Positions 7,916 through 16,778 of a stretch of DNA of 64,000 nt are shown one piece after another. Made by a program: the position numbers and the translations under genes. Location: NCBI GenBank assembly GCA_041918175.1, contig JAYRWE010000062.1, positions 1 through 64,000 on the forward strand. The letters run 5' to 3'. This stretch comes from JABWAN01 sp041918175 (GTDB taxonomy: Bacteria > Zhuqueibacterota > Zhuqueibacteria > Zhuqueibacterales > Zhuqueibacteraceae). The number at the start of each line of letters is the position of its first letter. The first letter of the stretch is position 1. The notes under the pieces were generated by a model. That model saw nothing but the letters and a program-made list of their open reading frames with translations, was not told the origin of the DNA and ran no database searches.

Positions 7916-9039
7916 TTGAGAACCTCAAAATTTTTCATGGCGCGCGCCGCCAACTCGTTCGAAAGTTTTTGCCACAGCTCGGTTTCCGTGTCGCCTTGAT
8001 AAAAGTCTGCGACGCGCTTGCCGGTGCTGCTCACCGATTCGATATAAAAGAGAATAAGCTCGTGCCGTCGTTCGGTGTCGGGAACATTCACGTAACGCGA
8101 CATCATCCACTCGTCTTCAAACGTGAAGCCTTTCTCATGCAAGAAGGCCGCGGTGAGCGCCGCCTCGCCTTGCGGATTCTCCGTCTGCGCTTCACGATTG
8201 CTGAATGCAAACGTGTTGTGTTTGAAACGATGCTTCCCGAGTTGCAGCGCGTTTTGAAAGTTGTAATTGTACGTCAGCGTGTTATCCGGCAGAAAGCCTT
8301 CGAATTGCGCGATGAAGAGCCGCGTAATAGCAGAGTCGCTCGCCTCGGCAAAAATGTAGCGCTCGCCCTGTGCCACATCCCGAATCTTGAAAGTGATTTT
8401 GCCCAGATAGTTGAAGGCGCGATGGACACGCACACGAATTTCGGGGAGCGCAGTTGAGATCAGCGTATTGGCTTCGACGGAGCGCCGAGATTGTGCAACA
8501 TACGACTGCACGAACGCCTTCAATTCCAATCGCGTCAAGCCGATTTTAACGGCTTCGGCAAGAGCCTGCTCTTCGCTCCAGCCTTCCTCCACGACGCGAT
8601 AGAGCATCCACAAAGCGCCGACGCGATTGGCGCTGCCGCAATAGACGAGCAGAGGAAAATTTTTCTTCTCTTTGACCGCGGCGAAGAATTGCGCGATGCG
8701 TTTGGTATCCGGCGCGGCAGTCGCAAACGGAATGTGAATGTAACGCAAGCCCGCCTGCTCCGCGCGCACACGATCTTGTTTGAGATCGAAGCCTTCCTCG
8801 TTTTCAACGCGCAAACTCAACACGGCGCGATAGCCTTGTTGCGCCAGCTTTGTGAACGCCTCTGCCTTCGGCTGCGCGCCGGTTGCAATGTTTTCATTCA
8901 AACAAAGAAAACGCGGAACCTCGGCCTGCAACGCCGCTTCGAGCGTTGCAAGATTCGCGCGTTCTTGCGCAAGCACGTTCGCAGCGAGAAGCGCGACCAC
9001 AAGCGTTGACCGTGATTTCCAAGTGAAGAGCTTGCTCAT
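7912..9039 (-). CDS. Exported DSP/BLH-like phosphatase domain fused to an unknown C-terminal domain
   Basis: A 375-residue protein with a signal peptide. Residues about 35-180 match the cyanobacterial/proteobacterial phosphatase-like group related to the beta-lactamase-hydrolase DSP domain: NENIATGAQPKAE at the start, GYRAVLSLRVENEE, and the P-loop YCGSANRVGALW, where C-x4-R is typical of the group. The C-terminal half (about 225-375) contains FNYLGKITFKIRDV and LPDNTLTYNYNF and is not recognised. The enzyme would act in the periplasm on phosphate esters or as a tyrosine phosphatase-like protein. It is the first gene of an operon with the kelch and SnoaL-like genes. Confidence 0.8.
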   Translation of the reverse strand: MSKLFTWKSRSTLVVALLAANVLAQERANLATLEAALQAEVPRFLCLNENIATGAQPKAEAFTKLAQQGYRAVLSLRVENEEGFDLKQDRVRAEQAGLRYIHIPFATAAPDTKRIAQFFAAVKEKKNFPLLVYCGSANRVGALWMLYRVVEEGWSEEQALAEAVKIGLTRLELKAFVQSYVAQSRRSVEANTLISTALPEIRVRVHRAFNYLGKITFKIRDVAQGERYIFAEASDSAITRLFIAQFEGFLPDNTLTYNYNFQNALQLGKHRFKHNTFAFSNREAQTENPQGEAALTAAFLHEKGFTFEDEWMMSRYVNVPDTERRHELILFYIESVSSTGKRVADFYQGDTETELWQKLSNELAARAMKNFEVLK

Positions 9040-9137
9040 TTGTCTCCAATAAAAATTTTCGTGGGCTTCGTGTGTTTCGTGGGCAGAGAACCGCGTGTAA
9101 AGTTTTAGCCGTTTAAGAAGGCACGATCTTCATGTGG

Positions 9138-9211
9138 GTCATTCCCGCGTCTTTAAGCGGGAATCCGCTAGTGGCGACCGTGGATGCCCGATTAAAGCAC
9201 TCGGGCATGAC
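9138..9211. repeat. Interspersed palindromic repeat (GTCATTCCCGC ... GCGGGAATCC ... GGATGCCCG ... CGGGCATGAC)
   Basis: Two hairpins in tandem: CATTCCCGC with GCGGGAATC and TGCCCG with CGGGCA, bordered by GTCAT and ATGAC. This is the layout of a very widespread bacterial intergenic repeat. It sits in the 203-bp gap between two minus-strand genes. Confidence 0.7.
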
Positions 9212-9242
9212 ATCTTCAGCCGACTAAGCTTTTACAACCGCG

Positions 9243-10106
9243 TTAATTCGCAACCAATTTCCGTTCGAGCGCTTCGCCTTTGAGCTTTTCATAAACCTGC
9301 GCTAACTCTTCAATGCGTTGCCCGTGCTCATGGAGATTCACTTCGCCGGCAAAAGCGGAAGCGCCGAGCGCGGAGAGTTGTGTGATCAAGCTCTGCCATT
9401 GCGGCCATGATTGCAGCGTCGCAGCTTTCGTCTGATAAAAGAGATCAAACTCGTCGATCAAATAATGCTGCGAGCGATTCTCCACCATTTTGCCGCCGCG
9501 TGATTCGAGCGCGATCACGACAAACGGCACGATCATGTCTTTAGCAATCGCCGCGATTTCCGGCACCGGCGACGCCGGACGATTAACAAAGCCAAGCCGC
9601 GCCGCCACCCACTCTTTCGTGCCGACCACACCAACCGCGGGATCAGCCGGAAACCAAGTCTGCGTACTCTCTTCATAAACTTCGAGCCAGCGATGATCAT
9701 TGTGGCGCAGCCCAAAAACCGAAGCGCGTTTGCCCCATTGCGTCACTTTCTCTTCCGCGGTTTTCTGGCGCCTCGGCGTGTATGGATGCACGTTGATCTC
9801 CGCAATCCAACGCGAGCGAATTTGGGCCGCATTTAACAAGGCTTCGAGCACGTTCGCCAACTCCGCGCAATTGCCGGCGCGGCGCGCGACGATCTCCGCC
9901 ACCGTGCGTTTTTGATAATCCGTGTACGACCACTTGAACGTGGTGTTGATCCACGTCACGAGGCGTTTGGTTTTTTCAAACGTGCTGCCGCTCTCGCCGG
10001 CAACTTCGCGCGCGACTGCGTTCAAATCGGCGACGGGAGTTTGCGCGAACGTTGTTTGCGCCACGAGCAACAACAGCAAGAGGGGAGCCGCCTTTTTTAG
10101 CATCAT
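9243..10106 (-). CDS. Exported transglutaminase-like (papain-fold) protein
   Basis: A 287-residue protein with a leucine-rich signal peptide ending FAQ (residue 22). The transglutaminase-like core spans about 40-165 with a full catalytic triad: C80 in RAGNCAELA, H138 in DHRWLEVY and D155 in WFPADP. Known relatives are periplasmic peptidases or protein cross-linking and cleaving enzymes, and many are of unknown substrate. The C-terminal 110 residues are helical, with no recognised domain. It seems to be a single-gene unit: 203 bp of repeat-containing DNA follow it and 61 bp separate it from the thioesterase gene. Confidence 0.88.
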   Translation of the reverse strand: MMLKKAAPLLLLLLVAQTTFAQTPVADLNAVAREVAGESGSTFEKTKRLVTWINTTFKWSYTDYQKRTVAEIVARRAGNCAELANVLEALLNAAQIRSRWIAEINVHPYTPRRQKTAEEKVTQWGKRASVFGLRHNDHRWLEVYEESTQTWFPADPAVGVVGTKEWVAARLGFVNRPASPVPEIAAIAKDMIVPFVVIALESRGGKMVENRSQHYLIDEFDLFYQTKAATLQSWPQWQSLITQLSALGASAFAGEVNLHEHGQRIEELAQVYEKLKGEALERKLVAN

Positions 10107-10167
10107 CGTTTTCTCCGTTGTTATATGACCGAGGTTTTTCTAAAACGTTGAAAGCAACCGCACATTT

Positions 10168-10605
10168 TTAAAACGAGCGTGCGATCATGGTCGCGAGCAT
10201 ACTGGCAACCAATACGCACTCGCCGGCTTCGAGGCCATAGACTTCGCCTTGACAAACCGTCAGCGTTCGACCTGATTTGAGCACGCGACCTTGCGCCAAA
10301 AATTTCCGGCTGCGCGCCGGCGCGATGAGATTGACTTTAAATTCCACGCTCAACACTTCCGTGGCCGCGGGCATCAGAGTCAATGCAGCATAGCCGCAGG
10401 CCGAATCCACAATGCTGGTGATTGCACCGGCATGCACGAAACCGTTTTGCTGCGTGAGCGCATCGGCGAAATCTAGCTCAATATCGACTGCGCCAGGTTC
10501 GACGCGTGTGAGCCGCGCGCCGAGGGTGTGCATGAATTGCTGCCGTGCAAAGCTTTCGCGCACGGTGCGCTCGAAATCCGGGTTGCGTGGTTGTGATATC
10601 GACAT
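10168..10605 (-). CDS. PaaI-family hotdog thioesterase
   Basis: A 145-residue single hotdog domain protein. The helix with QQNGFVHAGAITSIVDSACGYAA (residues about 52-75) is the signature of the PaaI/YbgC-like acyl-CoA thioesterases, with an HAG oxyanion region and an acidic residue (D68) where the nucleophile-activating Asp lies. The later strand EFKVNLIAPARSRKFLAQGRVLKSGRTL is also typical. It should hydrolyse acyl- or aryl-CoA thioesters in the cytoplasm. No partner gene indicates the specific substrate. Confidence 0.9.
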   Translation of the reverse strand: MSISQPRNPDFERTVRESFARQQFMHTLGARLTRVEPGAVDIELDFADALTQQNGFVHAGAITSIVDSACGYAALTLMPAATEVLSVEFKVNLIAPARSRKFLAQGRVLKSGRTLTVCQGEVYGLEAGECVLVASMLATMIARSF

Positions 10606-10616
10606 GTGCCTTTATA

Positions 10617-10740
10617 ACCCAAACGAGTCGGAGTTAAGCAAGAAAAGCTCATCCACCGAAATCCACCGAAGTCACTGAGTATCGCCGAAAAAAGCTTTTT
10701 TCGGTGAAGCTCGGTGGCTTCGGTGTCGCTCGGCGACAAA
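10617..10740. repeat. Hairpin repeat, CACCGAA body with GACTCGTT tail, copy 1
   Basis: The body 10651-10735 is an imperfect inverted repeat: CACCGAA and CGCCGAA units on the left are mirrored by TTCGGTG and TTCGGTG units on the right around a central AAAAAAGCTTTTTT. A tail (10617-10648, AACGAGTCGG to GAAAAGCTC) adjoins the body. Copies in the reverse orientation are at 39951-40083 and 41496-41622, and a half copy is at 33921-33974. Confidence 0.85.
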
Positions 10741-10785
10741 GTTTTCGTTTTTTTTTGCAGTGATCAAGCTTCTTAGATACTACTT

Positions 10786-11310
10786 TCATTCGCTGAGAAT
10801 CGATAAGTACTCTCGCCACGGCCCGACTTCGTCTCCATATTGTTTTGCCAGCACGCGCGCGATTTGGCGAAGATGCCCCAAATCATGCACGACCCAAGTG
10901 GCGAGCAGTTGGCGCAATGTAACTCGACCAAAAGCTGGATGCGTGCCGGTACGCTCGAAATCGCGCGGCTGCAAATTGAGCGCGAGAAGTGTTTGCAGAT
11001 TTTTTTCGCGCAACGCGGCAAACGTATCGAGCAGCTCGGCAAGCGGTTTCCCTTTGCTCTTTTCAAAAAACGCAACGCGATCAAACGGATCGAAGGGGCG
11101 CGCTTCACCGTGTTGCAAAATAATCTGCAAGCGCGGAATCCAATCCGTTTCCTCGCCGTGAATGAGGTGGCCAATGATGTCGTATGCGCTCCACGTTTCC
11201 GGGCCTTCATTGTTGCGTTGCCACGGCTCGGATAAGCCTTGCAGCAAAACCTGCAAAACAGACGGCGTGCGTTGCAAAATTTCTACGGCATGCGTTAGTT
11301 CAAACGTCAT
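10786..11310 (-). CDS. DinB-like four-helix metalloprotein
   Basis: A 174-residue protein of the DinB/YfiT superfamily. Likely metal-binding histidines lie in IIGHLIHGE (residues about 46-54) and VVHDLGHLRQI (about 140-150), the usual three-His pattern. Tryptophan-rich TWSAYDIIGHL is the typical start of the second helix. Members include thiol-S-transferases and enzymes using bacillithiol or mycothiol, but most are uncharacterised. No neighbouring thiol-synthesis gene is visible, so the substrate is unknown. The spacers on both sides carry hairpin repeats. Confidence 0.85.
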   Translation of the reverse strand: MTFELTHAVEILQRTPSVLQVLLQGLSEPWQRNNEGPETWSAYDIIGHLIHGEETDWIPRLQIILQHGEARPFDPFDRVAFFEKSKGKPLAELLDTFAALREKNLQTLLALNLQPRDFERTGTHPAFGRVTLRQLLATWVVHDLGHLRQIARVLAKQYGDEVGPWREYLSILSE

Positions 11311-11320
11311 GAGTTTCCTT

Positions 11321-11425
11321 TCTCAATGCGAACGAGTCGCAACTGAAAAGCTCTCTGTAAGCGGATTTTATTGTAAGCGGATAAAGCAAAGGCCTTATCC
11401 GCTTATAGTGAAATCCGCTTACCAA
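11321..11425. repeat. Hairpin repeat, GTAAGCGGAT body with shared GACTCGTT tail, copy 1
   Basis: The body (11355-11423) pairs TGTAAGCGGATTTTATTG with CAGTGAAATCCGCTTACA-like sequence around AAAGGCCTTA. The adjoining tail (11321-11350, CAATGCGAACGAGTCGCAACTGAAAAGCT in two parts) is the same module that flanks the CACCGAA repeats. A second copy is at 40117-40216. Confidence 0.8.
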
Positions 11426-11501
11426 AAGCTTTTGCTTTTAAAGCAGTGAGTTTTCTTTTGGTGGCGACGCAGCGCAATCACGACGGCATGATTCGTTGCG
11501 C

Positions 11502-13559
11502 TCAATCAAGTGCTTGCCTACGAATCACCACAAAAGTGATGTCATCATTCGGCGGTTGATTGTGCGACCAGGCTTGGCCGACTTCAAGCAGATGCGCAAT
11601 GATATCCTTTGCCGGGCGCGTCGCGACGGCTTCAAACAACGTGCGCGCGCGATCATAACCTAAAATTTCGGACTCGGGATTGAACAACTCGGGAAAGCCG
11701 TCGCTCATGAAGAGGAGCGCGTCGCCGGGGTGCAATTGCAATTCGAGCGTTTGATAAGGAAAATCTAGCGCGCTGCCCAGCGGCATGCCGCGCAGCTCAA
11801 CTTCCTCGACTTGCGCGCTGGCCGCATGATACCAAAGCGTGAAGGGCATGCCCGCGGCCGCGAGTTGCAGCGTGTCGTGTTTCAAACGCGCGAGTGTCAT
11901 GGCCATGTACATTTGGCGAAAGCCCATGTTCTTCAGCGCACGCGAAGTCTCGCGCATGATGGGCGTCAATGCCGATTGTTGCATCAACGCATTGAGCACG
12001 CTCTTCGTGGCGGCGACCATTGTGCCCGCGCGCATGCCGTGGCCGGTGGCGTCGCCGATCACGATCTCCAGCGCGCCGTCGTGCGCGAGTTTGACGTCGT
12101 AGTAATCGCCGCCGACTTCGGTGGCGGTTTGCATATGCACGGCAATGTCGAGATGCGGCACGCTCGGAATCATGCGCGGCAACATGGAGAGTTGCAGCAT
12201 GCGCGCTTCTTCCAGCTCTTTCGTTTTGCGCGCGTTCTCGGCTTCGAGCTTCGCGCGCACAATGGCTTCGGCTTGCGCGCGGCGCTCCTGCTCCAACGTT
12301 TTGCGCGAAAGCTCTTGCACTTGCACCAGTTGTATTTCCAGGTTGCGATTGATGCCCGCAAAATAACGCGCGAGAAAGATCGACATGGAAATCGTCAAAC
12401 TCAATTGCCCGTAAAACGGGGCAGGCAAATTATAAAAATCCCACAGCGGTTGCATGAGGTGCAAGGCGGTTAAGATTTGATAGACCGCGGCTGCGACCAA
12501 TGGCATCACGCCTAGACCGACGATCCAACTGCCTTTGAGCGTTTCCTCATACCGCGCGCGCAGGCGGGCGCGAATCAGCGCACGCACCAATTCGACGATT
12601 GCGATCAGCATGAGCAGCAGGATGAACGAATTCGCGTTGAACGGTTTCAACCAACTCCATATTGCCAACCCGCCGCCGGCGAGAGCAAAGGCGTAAAAAA
12701 TTTTCGGCGTGTGTTTATGCGTGAGCACATAGGTGAAACGCAGCCAAGCGAGCGCGAAGACGATCATCGTGAGATGCGCGCCGCGTTTGGCGAGGAGATA
12801 TGCCGCGGGACTTTCGGCGAGCGGCAATTGCAGCTCAAAGAAGATGTTGAACGCCGCGGCAAAAGTGAGCAGCGCATAATACCAATTCGCGCGGAACTTG
12901 GGATAGAAGCAAAAGAGCATCAAATGCAAAAGCGCGAACGCGAGGTTCACGCCCATCAACAGCATTTGATGAATTGAAATTTTCCGCGCGAGGTTTGCGC
13001 GCGCCGCGGCCAGCGCATGAAAGTCGCCCAGCTTGAAGTCGAGTTGCGGCAGTGCGCCGCCCCATTCCGGCTGCTGCAAGTATTGGGTCGAAAACCGAAT
13101 AGCAACGACGTGGCGCGAACGACCGGAACTTGGTGTTGCGCTCGGTTTGAAGGTTAGCGCCAACGCGGGCGGCGCGGCAGCCGCAAGCTCGTTTTCGGCG
13201 CGCGCGGCAATTTGCCCGAAACGATAGCGCAGTTCGCCGTCGAGATAAAATTCCAGCGCGCCGCGAAATTGCAAAACCAAGCCTTGGGGCACATGCCAGA
13301 GCGCGGAATCCACTTCAACGACATAACGAAACCAGCCGAGGCCTTGCCAGTCATGATGGGGAAATGTGCCGTTCGGAAAATGTCGCCACGCACTATCAAC
13401 GAACGCGGGTTGCGCCCAACTCGTATCGTCGCCGGAGTGAAAAGCATAATGCGTGGGAAAGATAATTTGTGCAGAAGGCTGGGCCGCATGCAATGCAAGC
13501 GCGGCCCCGAGGAGGTAAGCAAGAAGAAAAGTTTGCAACGCGCGGCGGAAGTTGGTCAT
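11502..13559 (-). CDS. Membrane-bound SpoIIE-type serine phosphatase with 7TM sensor region
   Basis: A 685-residue sensor-effector protein. It has a signal-like helix at 1-27, an extracytoplasmic jelly-roll-like domain at about 28-195, about seven transmembrane helices at about 205-410 (7TMR-DISM-like), a short coiled coil (ELSRKTLEQERRAQAEA and following), and a C-terminal PP2C/SpoIIE phosphatase (about 455-685). Metal-binding motifs are GGDYYD, GDATGHG and MSDGFPE. Such RsbU-like phosphatases usually dephosphorylate an anti-sigma-factor antagonist; no RsbV/RsbW partner is in the window. The Met at 13559 begins the signal helix and is preferred over the one 13 codons upstream. Confidence 0.9.
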   Translation of the reverse strand: MTNFRRALQTFLLAYLLGAALALHAAQPSAQIIFPTHYAFHSGDDTSWAQPAFVDSAWRHFPNGTFPHHDWQGLGWFRYVVEVDSALWHVPQGLVLQFRGALEFYLDGELRYRFGQIAARAENELAAAAPPALALTFKPSATPSSGRSRHVVAIRFSTQYLQQPEWGGALPQLDFKLGDFHALAAARANLARKISIHQMLLMGVNLAFALLHLMLFCFYPKFRANWYYALLTFAAAFNIFFELQLPLAESPAAYLLAKRGAHLTMIVFALAWLRFTYVLTHKHTPKIFYAFALAGGGLAIWSWLKPFNANSFILLLMLIAIVELVRALIRARLRARYEETLKGSWIVGLGVMPLVAAAVYQILTALHLMQPLWDFYNLPAPFYGQLSLTISMSIFLARYFAGINRNLEIQLVQVQELSRKTLEQERRAQAEAIVRAKLEAENARKTKELEEARMLQLSMLPRMIPSVPHLDIAVHMQTATEVGGDYYDVKLAHDGALEIVIGDATGHGMRAGTMVAATKSVLNALMQQSALTPIMRETSRALKNMGFRQMYMAMTLARLKHDTLQLAAAGMPFTLWYHAASAQVEEVELRGMPLGSALDFPYQTLELQLHPGDALLFMSDGFPELFNPESEILGYDRARTLFEAVATRPAKDIIAHLLEVGQAWSHNQPPNDDITFVVIRRQALD

Positions 13560-13628
13560 CGAATTGGCTCGTGCTTTTTTGTAATATTGACAGTTCACGC
13601 GCCGTTTTCGTTGCCAGGAAATGCGGTT

Positions 13629-14585
13629 TTATTCCGAGGTCATGCCCGCGGCTTGGAGCACGAAATCCGGCACGCGCGGTTCGCCGGCAAAGAACGTTTT
13701 ATCTTTGCCTGCGGTCATGGCCCAACGCTGCAGCCATGACAATCCTGCCGGGCCAATATACGTATCCGCGGAACCATAAGCTTCATCGCGCAGCGCTTCT
13801 TCCAATGTGATGAAAACATAGCCGCGCTGCGCGAGCATTTGCGCTAACGCGGCGAAGTAATCGGCATTGAGCAAGTTCGCATGCAGGAGCAAGGTTTGTT
13901 TGATTTCACGCCCGAACAAATCGCGCGACTGCTTTTCATAAAACTCAAACTTGCGCTCCATATACGGCACATACGCTTCGCCGACGCGCTGCTGCAATGC
14001 CGTATCGCCGCGCTCGCTCGCCAGCACATAGGCATGAGCGAAAATCCATTCGGAGTTGTCAATCGTCACCGGCGCGACAATATAGTTATGTTCGCCGAGA
14101 AAAGTTTCGACTTCTTTTTTCACAGCGAGACTCATGCCCGTGTGCAAATAAGGATGACGAAAGTAACGCGGCTTCATGCTCTTGTGCGCGAGCAACTGTT
14201 TGGTGATTTCTTCGCCACGCAGAATATCATTTTTATAAGCCGCCAACTCGATGCGATGCAAATCCGGATGCGAAAAAGAATGATTGCCCAACTCCAGGTC
14301 GGCACCGATCCACATTTGCAGCAGAGCCACCCGCGCCGTATCGAGCTTGCCGTTGTCATACAGCTTGGTTTCATTCACGAAACCAATTGCAGGCACGCGC
14401 TGCGCCGTGATGCTCGCCAGCAGCTTGGCCGTGGTTTGCCGCCATGTTTTCGCGTTCATGCGCGAGAGCGGCAAATCGTCAAAGGTGACGGCAACGGCGC
14501 GAGGCGCAGGTTGTGCGTGCGTTGCATTTTCCCCAAACATGAGGCTCGCCGCAATTGCCCAAATTACCCAGAAAATTTTCAACAC
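13629..14585 (-). CDS. Exported polysaccharide deacetylase-family protein
   Basis: A 318-residue NodB-type deacetylase. Motif 1 is VTFDDLPLS, with the metal Asp as the second D. Motif 2 is ELGNHSFSHPDLH, giving the two metal His. RYFRHPYLHTG is motif 3. These are the carbohydrate esterase family 4 elements, so the enzyme probably removes N- or O-acetyl groups from cell-wall or extracellular glycans. The start is judged to be GTG at 14585, because a GAGGAG box lies just upstream and a signal peptide follows; an ATG at 14618 would overlap the previous gene by 20 bp. It is the last gene of the 16613-to-13629 operon. Confidence 0.85.
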   Translation of the reverse strand: MLKIFWVIWAIAASLMFGENATHAQPAPRAVAVTFDDLPLSRMNAKTWRQTTAKLLASITAQRVPAIGFVNETKLYDNGKLDTARVALLQMWIGADLELGNHSFSHPDLHRIELAAYKNDILRGEEITKQLLAHKSMKPRYFRHPYLHTGMSLAVKKEVETFLGEHNYIVAPVTIDNSEWIFAHAYVLASERGDTALQQRVGEAYVPYMERKFEFYEKQSRDLFGREIKQTLLLHANLLNADYFAALAQMLAQRGYVFITLEEALRDEAYGSADTYIGPAGLSWLQRWAMTAGKDKTFFAGEPRVPDFVLQAAGMTSE

Positions 14586-14598
14586 AAACTCTCCTCGG

Positions 14599-15066
14599 TT
14601 ACGGAACATGAGAATCATGAAACGCCGCGCGGAGCCAACGGCCTTCGCGTTTTACCCAAACGTTGGTGAAGCGCAAATTCATTTTCCACTCTCTGCCGTC
14701 GCGATATCCGATCGTCGTGTTCGCGCCGGTGACGACCGCGGTATTGCCGTAAACGCGAATGCGAAGATCGTCGTTGCGATACGTGTCGATCCGTACTTTG
14801 CCGGACTTCAAATCTTCATGGCGGGTTTTCATGAAAGCGAGCCAGCGCGTTTTATCGGGCACGCTGCCGCTTGCATTGGTGTGAACGTAATCATCTGCGA
14901 GCAAATTTTTGAGCACGACGGTATCGGCTTTCACAAACGCCTCGGCAAATTGCGCAAACGCCGCAGCGACTTCCTGCTCGTGTTTTGAATGTTCATCCGC
15001 AGCAAAAAGAAAAGATTGCGCAAGTGCGGCAATCATGCAAGTTGATAATACGGTTGCCAGCTTCAT
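14599..15066 (-). CDS. Exported SnoaL/DUF4440-like protein
   Basis: A 155-residue protein with a signal peptide (MKLATVLSTCM to FAA) and an NTF2-like domain: FAQFAEAFVKADTVVLKNLLADDYVHTNASG, then beta strands ending FTNVWVKREGRWLRAAFHDSH. The WxxxxxHxS ending is typical of DUF4440 proteins. Its ATG overlaps the stop of the upstream metallo-beta-lactamase-fold gene by one base (TGATG at 15064-15068), so translation is probably coupled. The function is unknown; a small-molecule binding or isomerase role in the same periplasmic pathway as the neighbour is inference. Confidence 0.85.
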   Translation of the reverse strand: MKLATVLSTCMIAALAQSFLFAADEHSKHEQEVAAAFAQFAEAFVKADTVVLKNLLADDYVHTNASGSVPDKTRWLAFMKTRHEDLKSGKVRIDTYRNDDLRIRVYGNTAVVTGANTTIGYRDGREWKMNLRFTNVWVKREGRWLRAAFHDSHVP

Positions 15067-16613
15067 CAAAAATCTTCTACTCCTGCTTTCTTCAACGTTG
15101 TGATAAATTCTTCGCGCGTTGCGACGCGGCTGTGATGCGCGTCGATGATGTGCGCGAAGTCGGCGATGCCGAGCGTTTTGAGTTGCTGGGCAAACGCGAT
15201 GGTGATGGGCATCGCGGCATTCACTGCTTGGCCGGTGTAAGGTATGAAAAAGATATCCGCTTGCCACAGAATTTTTTGCTTGGGCAAATACGCGATCACC
15301 AATTCTTCGGAATGCGCGTTCGGGCCGACGTTGTACAGCTCGACGGTTTGCTCGCCGTCGGTGATTACGCGCTTGTCCGTGAACGTTTCAAGCAACGGCT
15401 CTTTTGGAGAAGAAGCGAGCGGATCGGGATGAATGGTTTGTTTAATCTGCGCGAGCTTTTTATAAAACGCAACATGAGTAGGAGTCGTGATGAGCGTTAC
15501 GCCCGCGTGGAAATACGCTCGCACGCCACCGGCATGATCGCCGTGCGTGTGGCTCGAAGCAACGTATTTGATCGCCTTGCCGGGAATGTTCTCGCGCACG
15601 GCATCAATCGTGGATTGCGACATAAAATAATTTCCGGGGCAATCCATCACGAACACGAAGTCTTTGAACTCGACGATCATGATGCCGCCCATGTCTTGAT
15701 CAATGTAAACGCCTTCGCCGATCTTTTTAATGCGCGTGTAACTCTCATGCGCATTCTCTTGCGGCATTTCATAGCCCTCGGGAATTTTAAAAAGGCTTTC
15801 ATCAATCGGCGCATTGACTGCGAGCGTGAGCGTCAACTCGCGCGCGATTTCATTGTTGAAGTAATCCGCGCGCCTCGTCGGCAATTTCACGCCGTTGAAA
15901 TCTTGATATGCGGCGAAGCGAATGAAGTCCGTCACGTCGCCGTAAACGCCGTCATCGCGCACGGTTTCGTAGCCTTCGAACAAATGCGTTGCTGCGTCGA
16001 AAATCAAAACGAGCGTGGCGCTATTCGGTTGCACAAAGCTGATCGCTTCAAACGCGCGTCCGTCTTTTTGATAGCCGTCGATCCACCGCAAGCTCGTGTT
16101 GTTCTCCGCCGCTTGCAACAGCAATAGCGGCGGCAGCCAGCGCATGCTCGCGGCCCACGGCCAATCCGTTTCTTTGTCGGATAACTTCATCACCTCGTTG
16201 CCGTGATGATTTCTGTAGGCATCAATGTGAAAGCCTTCGCGGCCGGTGATGGCCCAACTCATTCCGAACGCGCCGATGCCGGGGTAGGCGTTGCTGCTCA
16301 AATTGTACATGCGATTATTTTTACGGTCGATGAGGATTTTGCCGGTGGAAGGCTCTTTATCCCACGGCCCTTCCGGTTTGCGGCTTTGATTAATCATGTG
16401 ACGCAAGCCTTCGTACTCCAATGCAATACTTTCGAGCGCTTTGATTTTTTCCAAACCGCCGAGCGCCGCGAGGCCGTTATTCAAAACCGTTTGCGCTTTT
16501 TGATAGGAGCGCATGGTTGACGACAAGCCGTTCGACTCGGAAGGTTTTTGTTCCGAGCTACAACTGAGAATAGAAAAACAGAGAAGCAATGCAGTAATGA
16601 TTGATGAATTCAT
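15066..16613 (-). CDS. Metallo-beta-lactamase-fold lipoprotein hydrolase
   Basis: A 515-residue lipoprotein (lipobox SILSC, signal from Met at 16613; an ATG 12 codons upstream lacks a signal start and a ribosome site). Residues about 45-275 form a beta-rich N-terminal domain resembling LolA-like or outer-membrane lipoprotein sorting folds. Residues about 290-515 are a metallo-beta-lactamase domain with SSHTHGDHAGG (HxHxDH), a downstream His in VGPNAHSEE, an Asp in WQADIFF and a His in IDAHH, a complete di-zinc set. It is likely a periplasmic lactonase-, sulfatase- or phosphodiesterase-type hydrolase. It is coupled to a SnoaL-like protein and followed by a deacetylase. Confidence 0.88.
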   Translation of the reverse strand: MNSSIITALLLCFSILSCSSEQKPSESNGLSSTMRSYQKAQTVLNNGLAALGGLEKIKALESIALEYEGLRHMINQSRKPEGPWDKEPSTGKILIDRKNNRMYNLSSNAYPGIGAFGMSWAITGREGFHIDAYRNHHGNEVMKLSDKETDWPWAASMRWLPPLLLLQAAENNTSLRWIDGYQKDGRAFEAISFVQPNSATLVLIFDAATHLFEGYETVRDDGVYGDVTDFIRFAAYQDFNGVKLPTRRADYFNNEIARELTLTLAVNAPIDESLFKIPEGYEMPQENAHESYTRIKKIGEGVYIDQDMGGIMIVEFKDFVFVMDCPGNYFMSQSTIDAVRENIPGKAIKYVASSHTHGDHAGGVRAYFHAGVTLITTPTHVAFYKKLAQIKQTIHPDPLASSPKEPLLETFTDKRVITDGEQTVELYNVGPNAHSEELVIAYLPKQKILWQADIFFIPYTGQAVNAAMPITIAFAQQLKTLGIADFAHIIDAHHSRVATREEFITTLKKAGVEDF

Positions 16614-16649
16614 GTTCGCTCCGTGCAATGACATTATCTCGAGTGCCAC

Positions 16650-16722
16650 CCCGCAAAGGCGGGAACTTCCCTCGCGCTGAGAACTGAGCCGAGTGCGAGG
16701 GAAGTTCCTTACAGGATGACAG
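16650..16722. repeat. Palindromic intergenic repeat
   Basis: GGGAACTTCCCTCGC on the left pairs with GCGAGGGAAGTTCC on the right around a 19-base loop, preceded by CCCCGCAAAGGCGGG. It lies between the MBL lipoprotein gene start and the 3' end of the PfpI-like gene. It may also act as a terminator for the upstream minus-strand gene, although no T-run follows. Confidence 0.6.
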
Positions 16723-16778
16723 TTTGGTGAAGAGCATCACAAATCAGCCTCGGATCACATATTGAATCGCGCGTGCGC

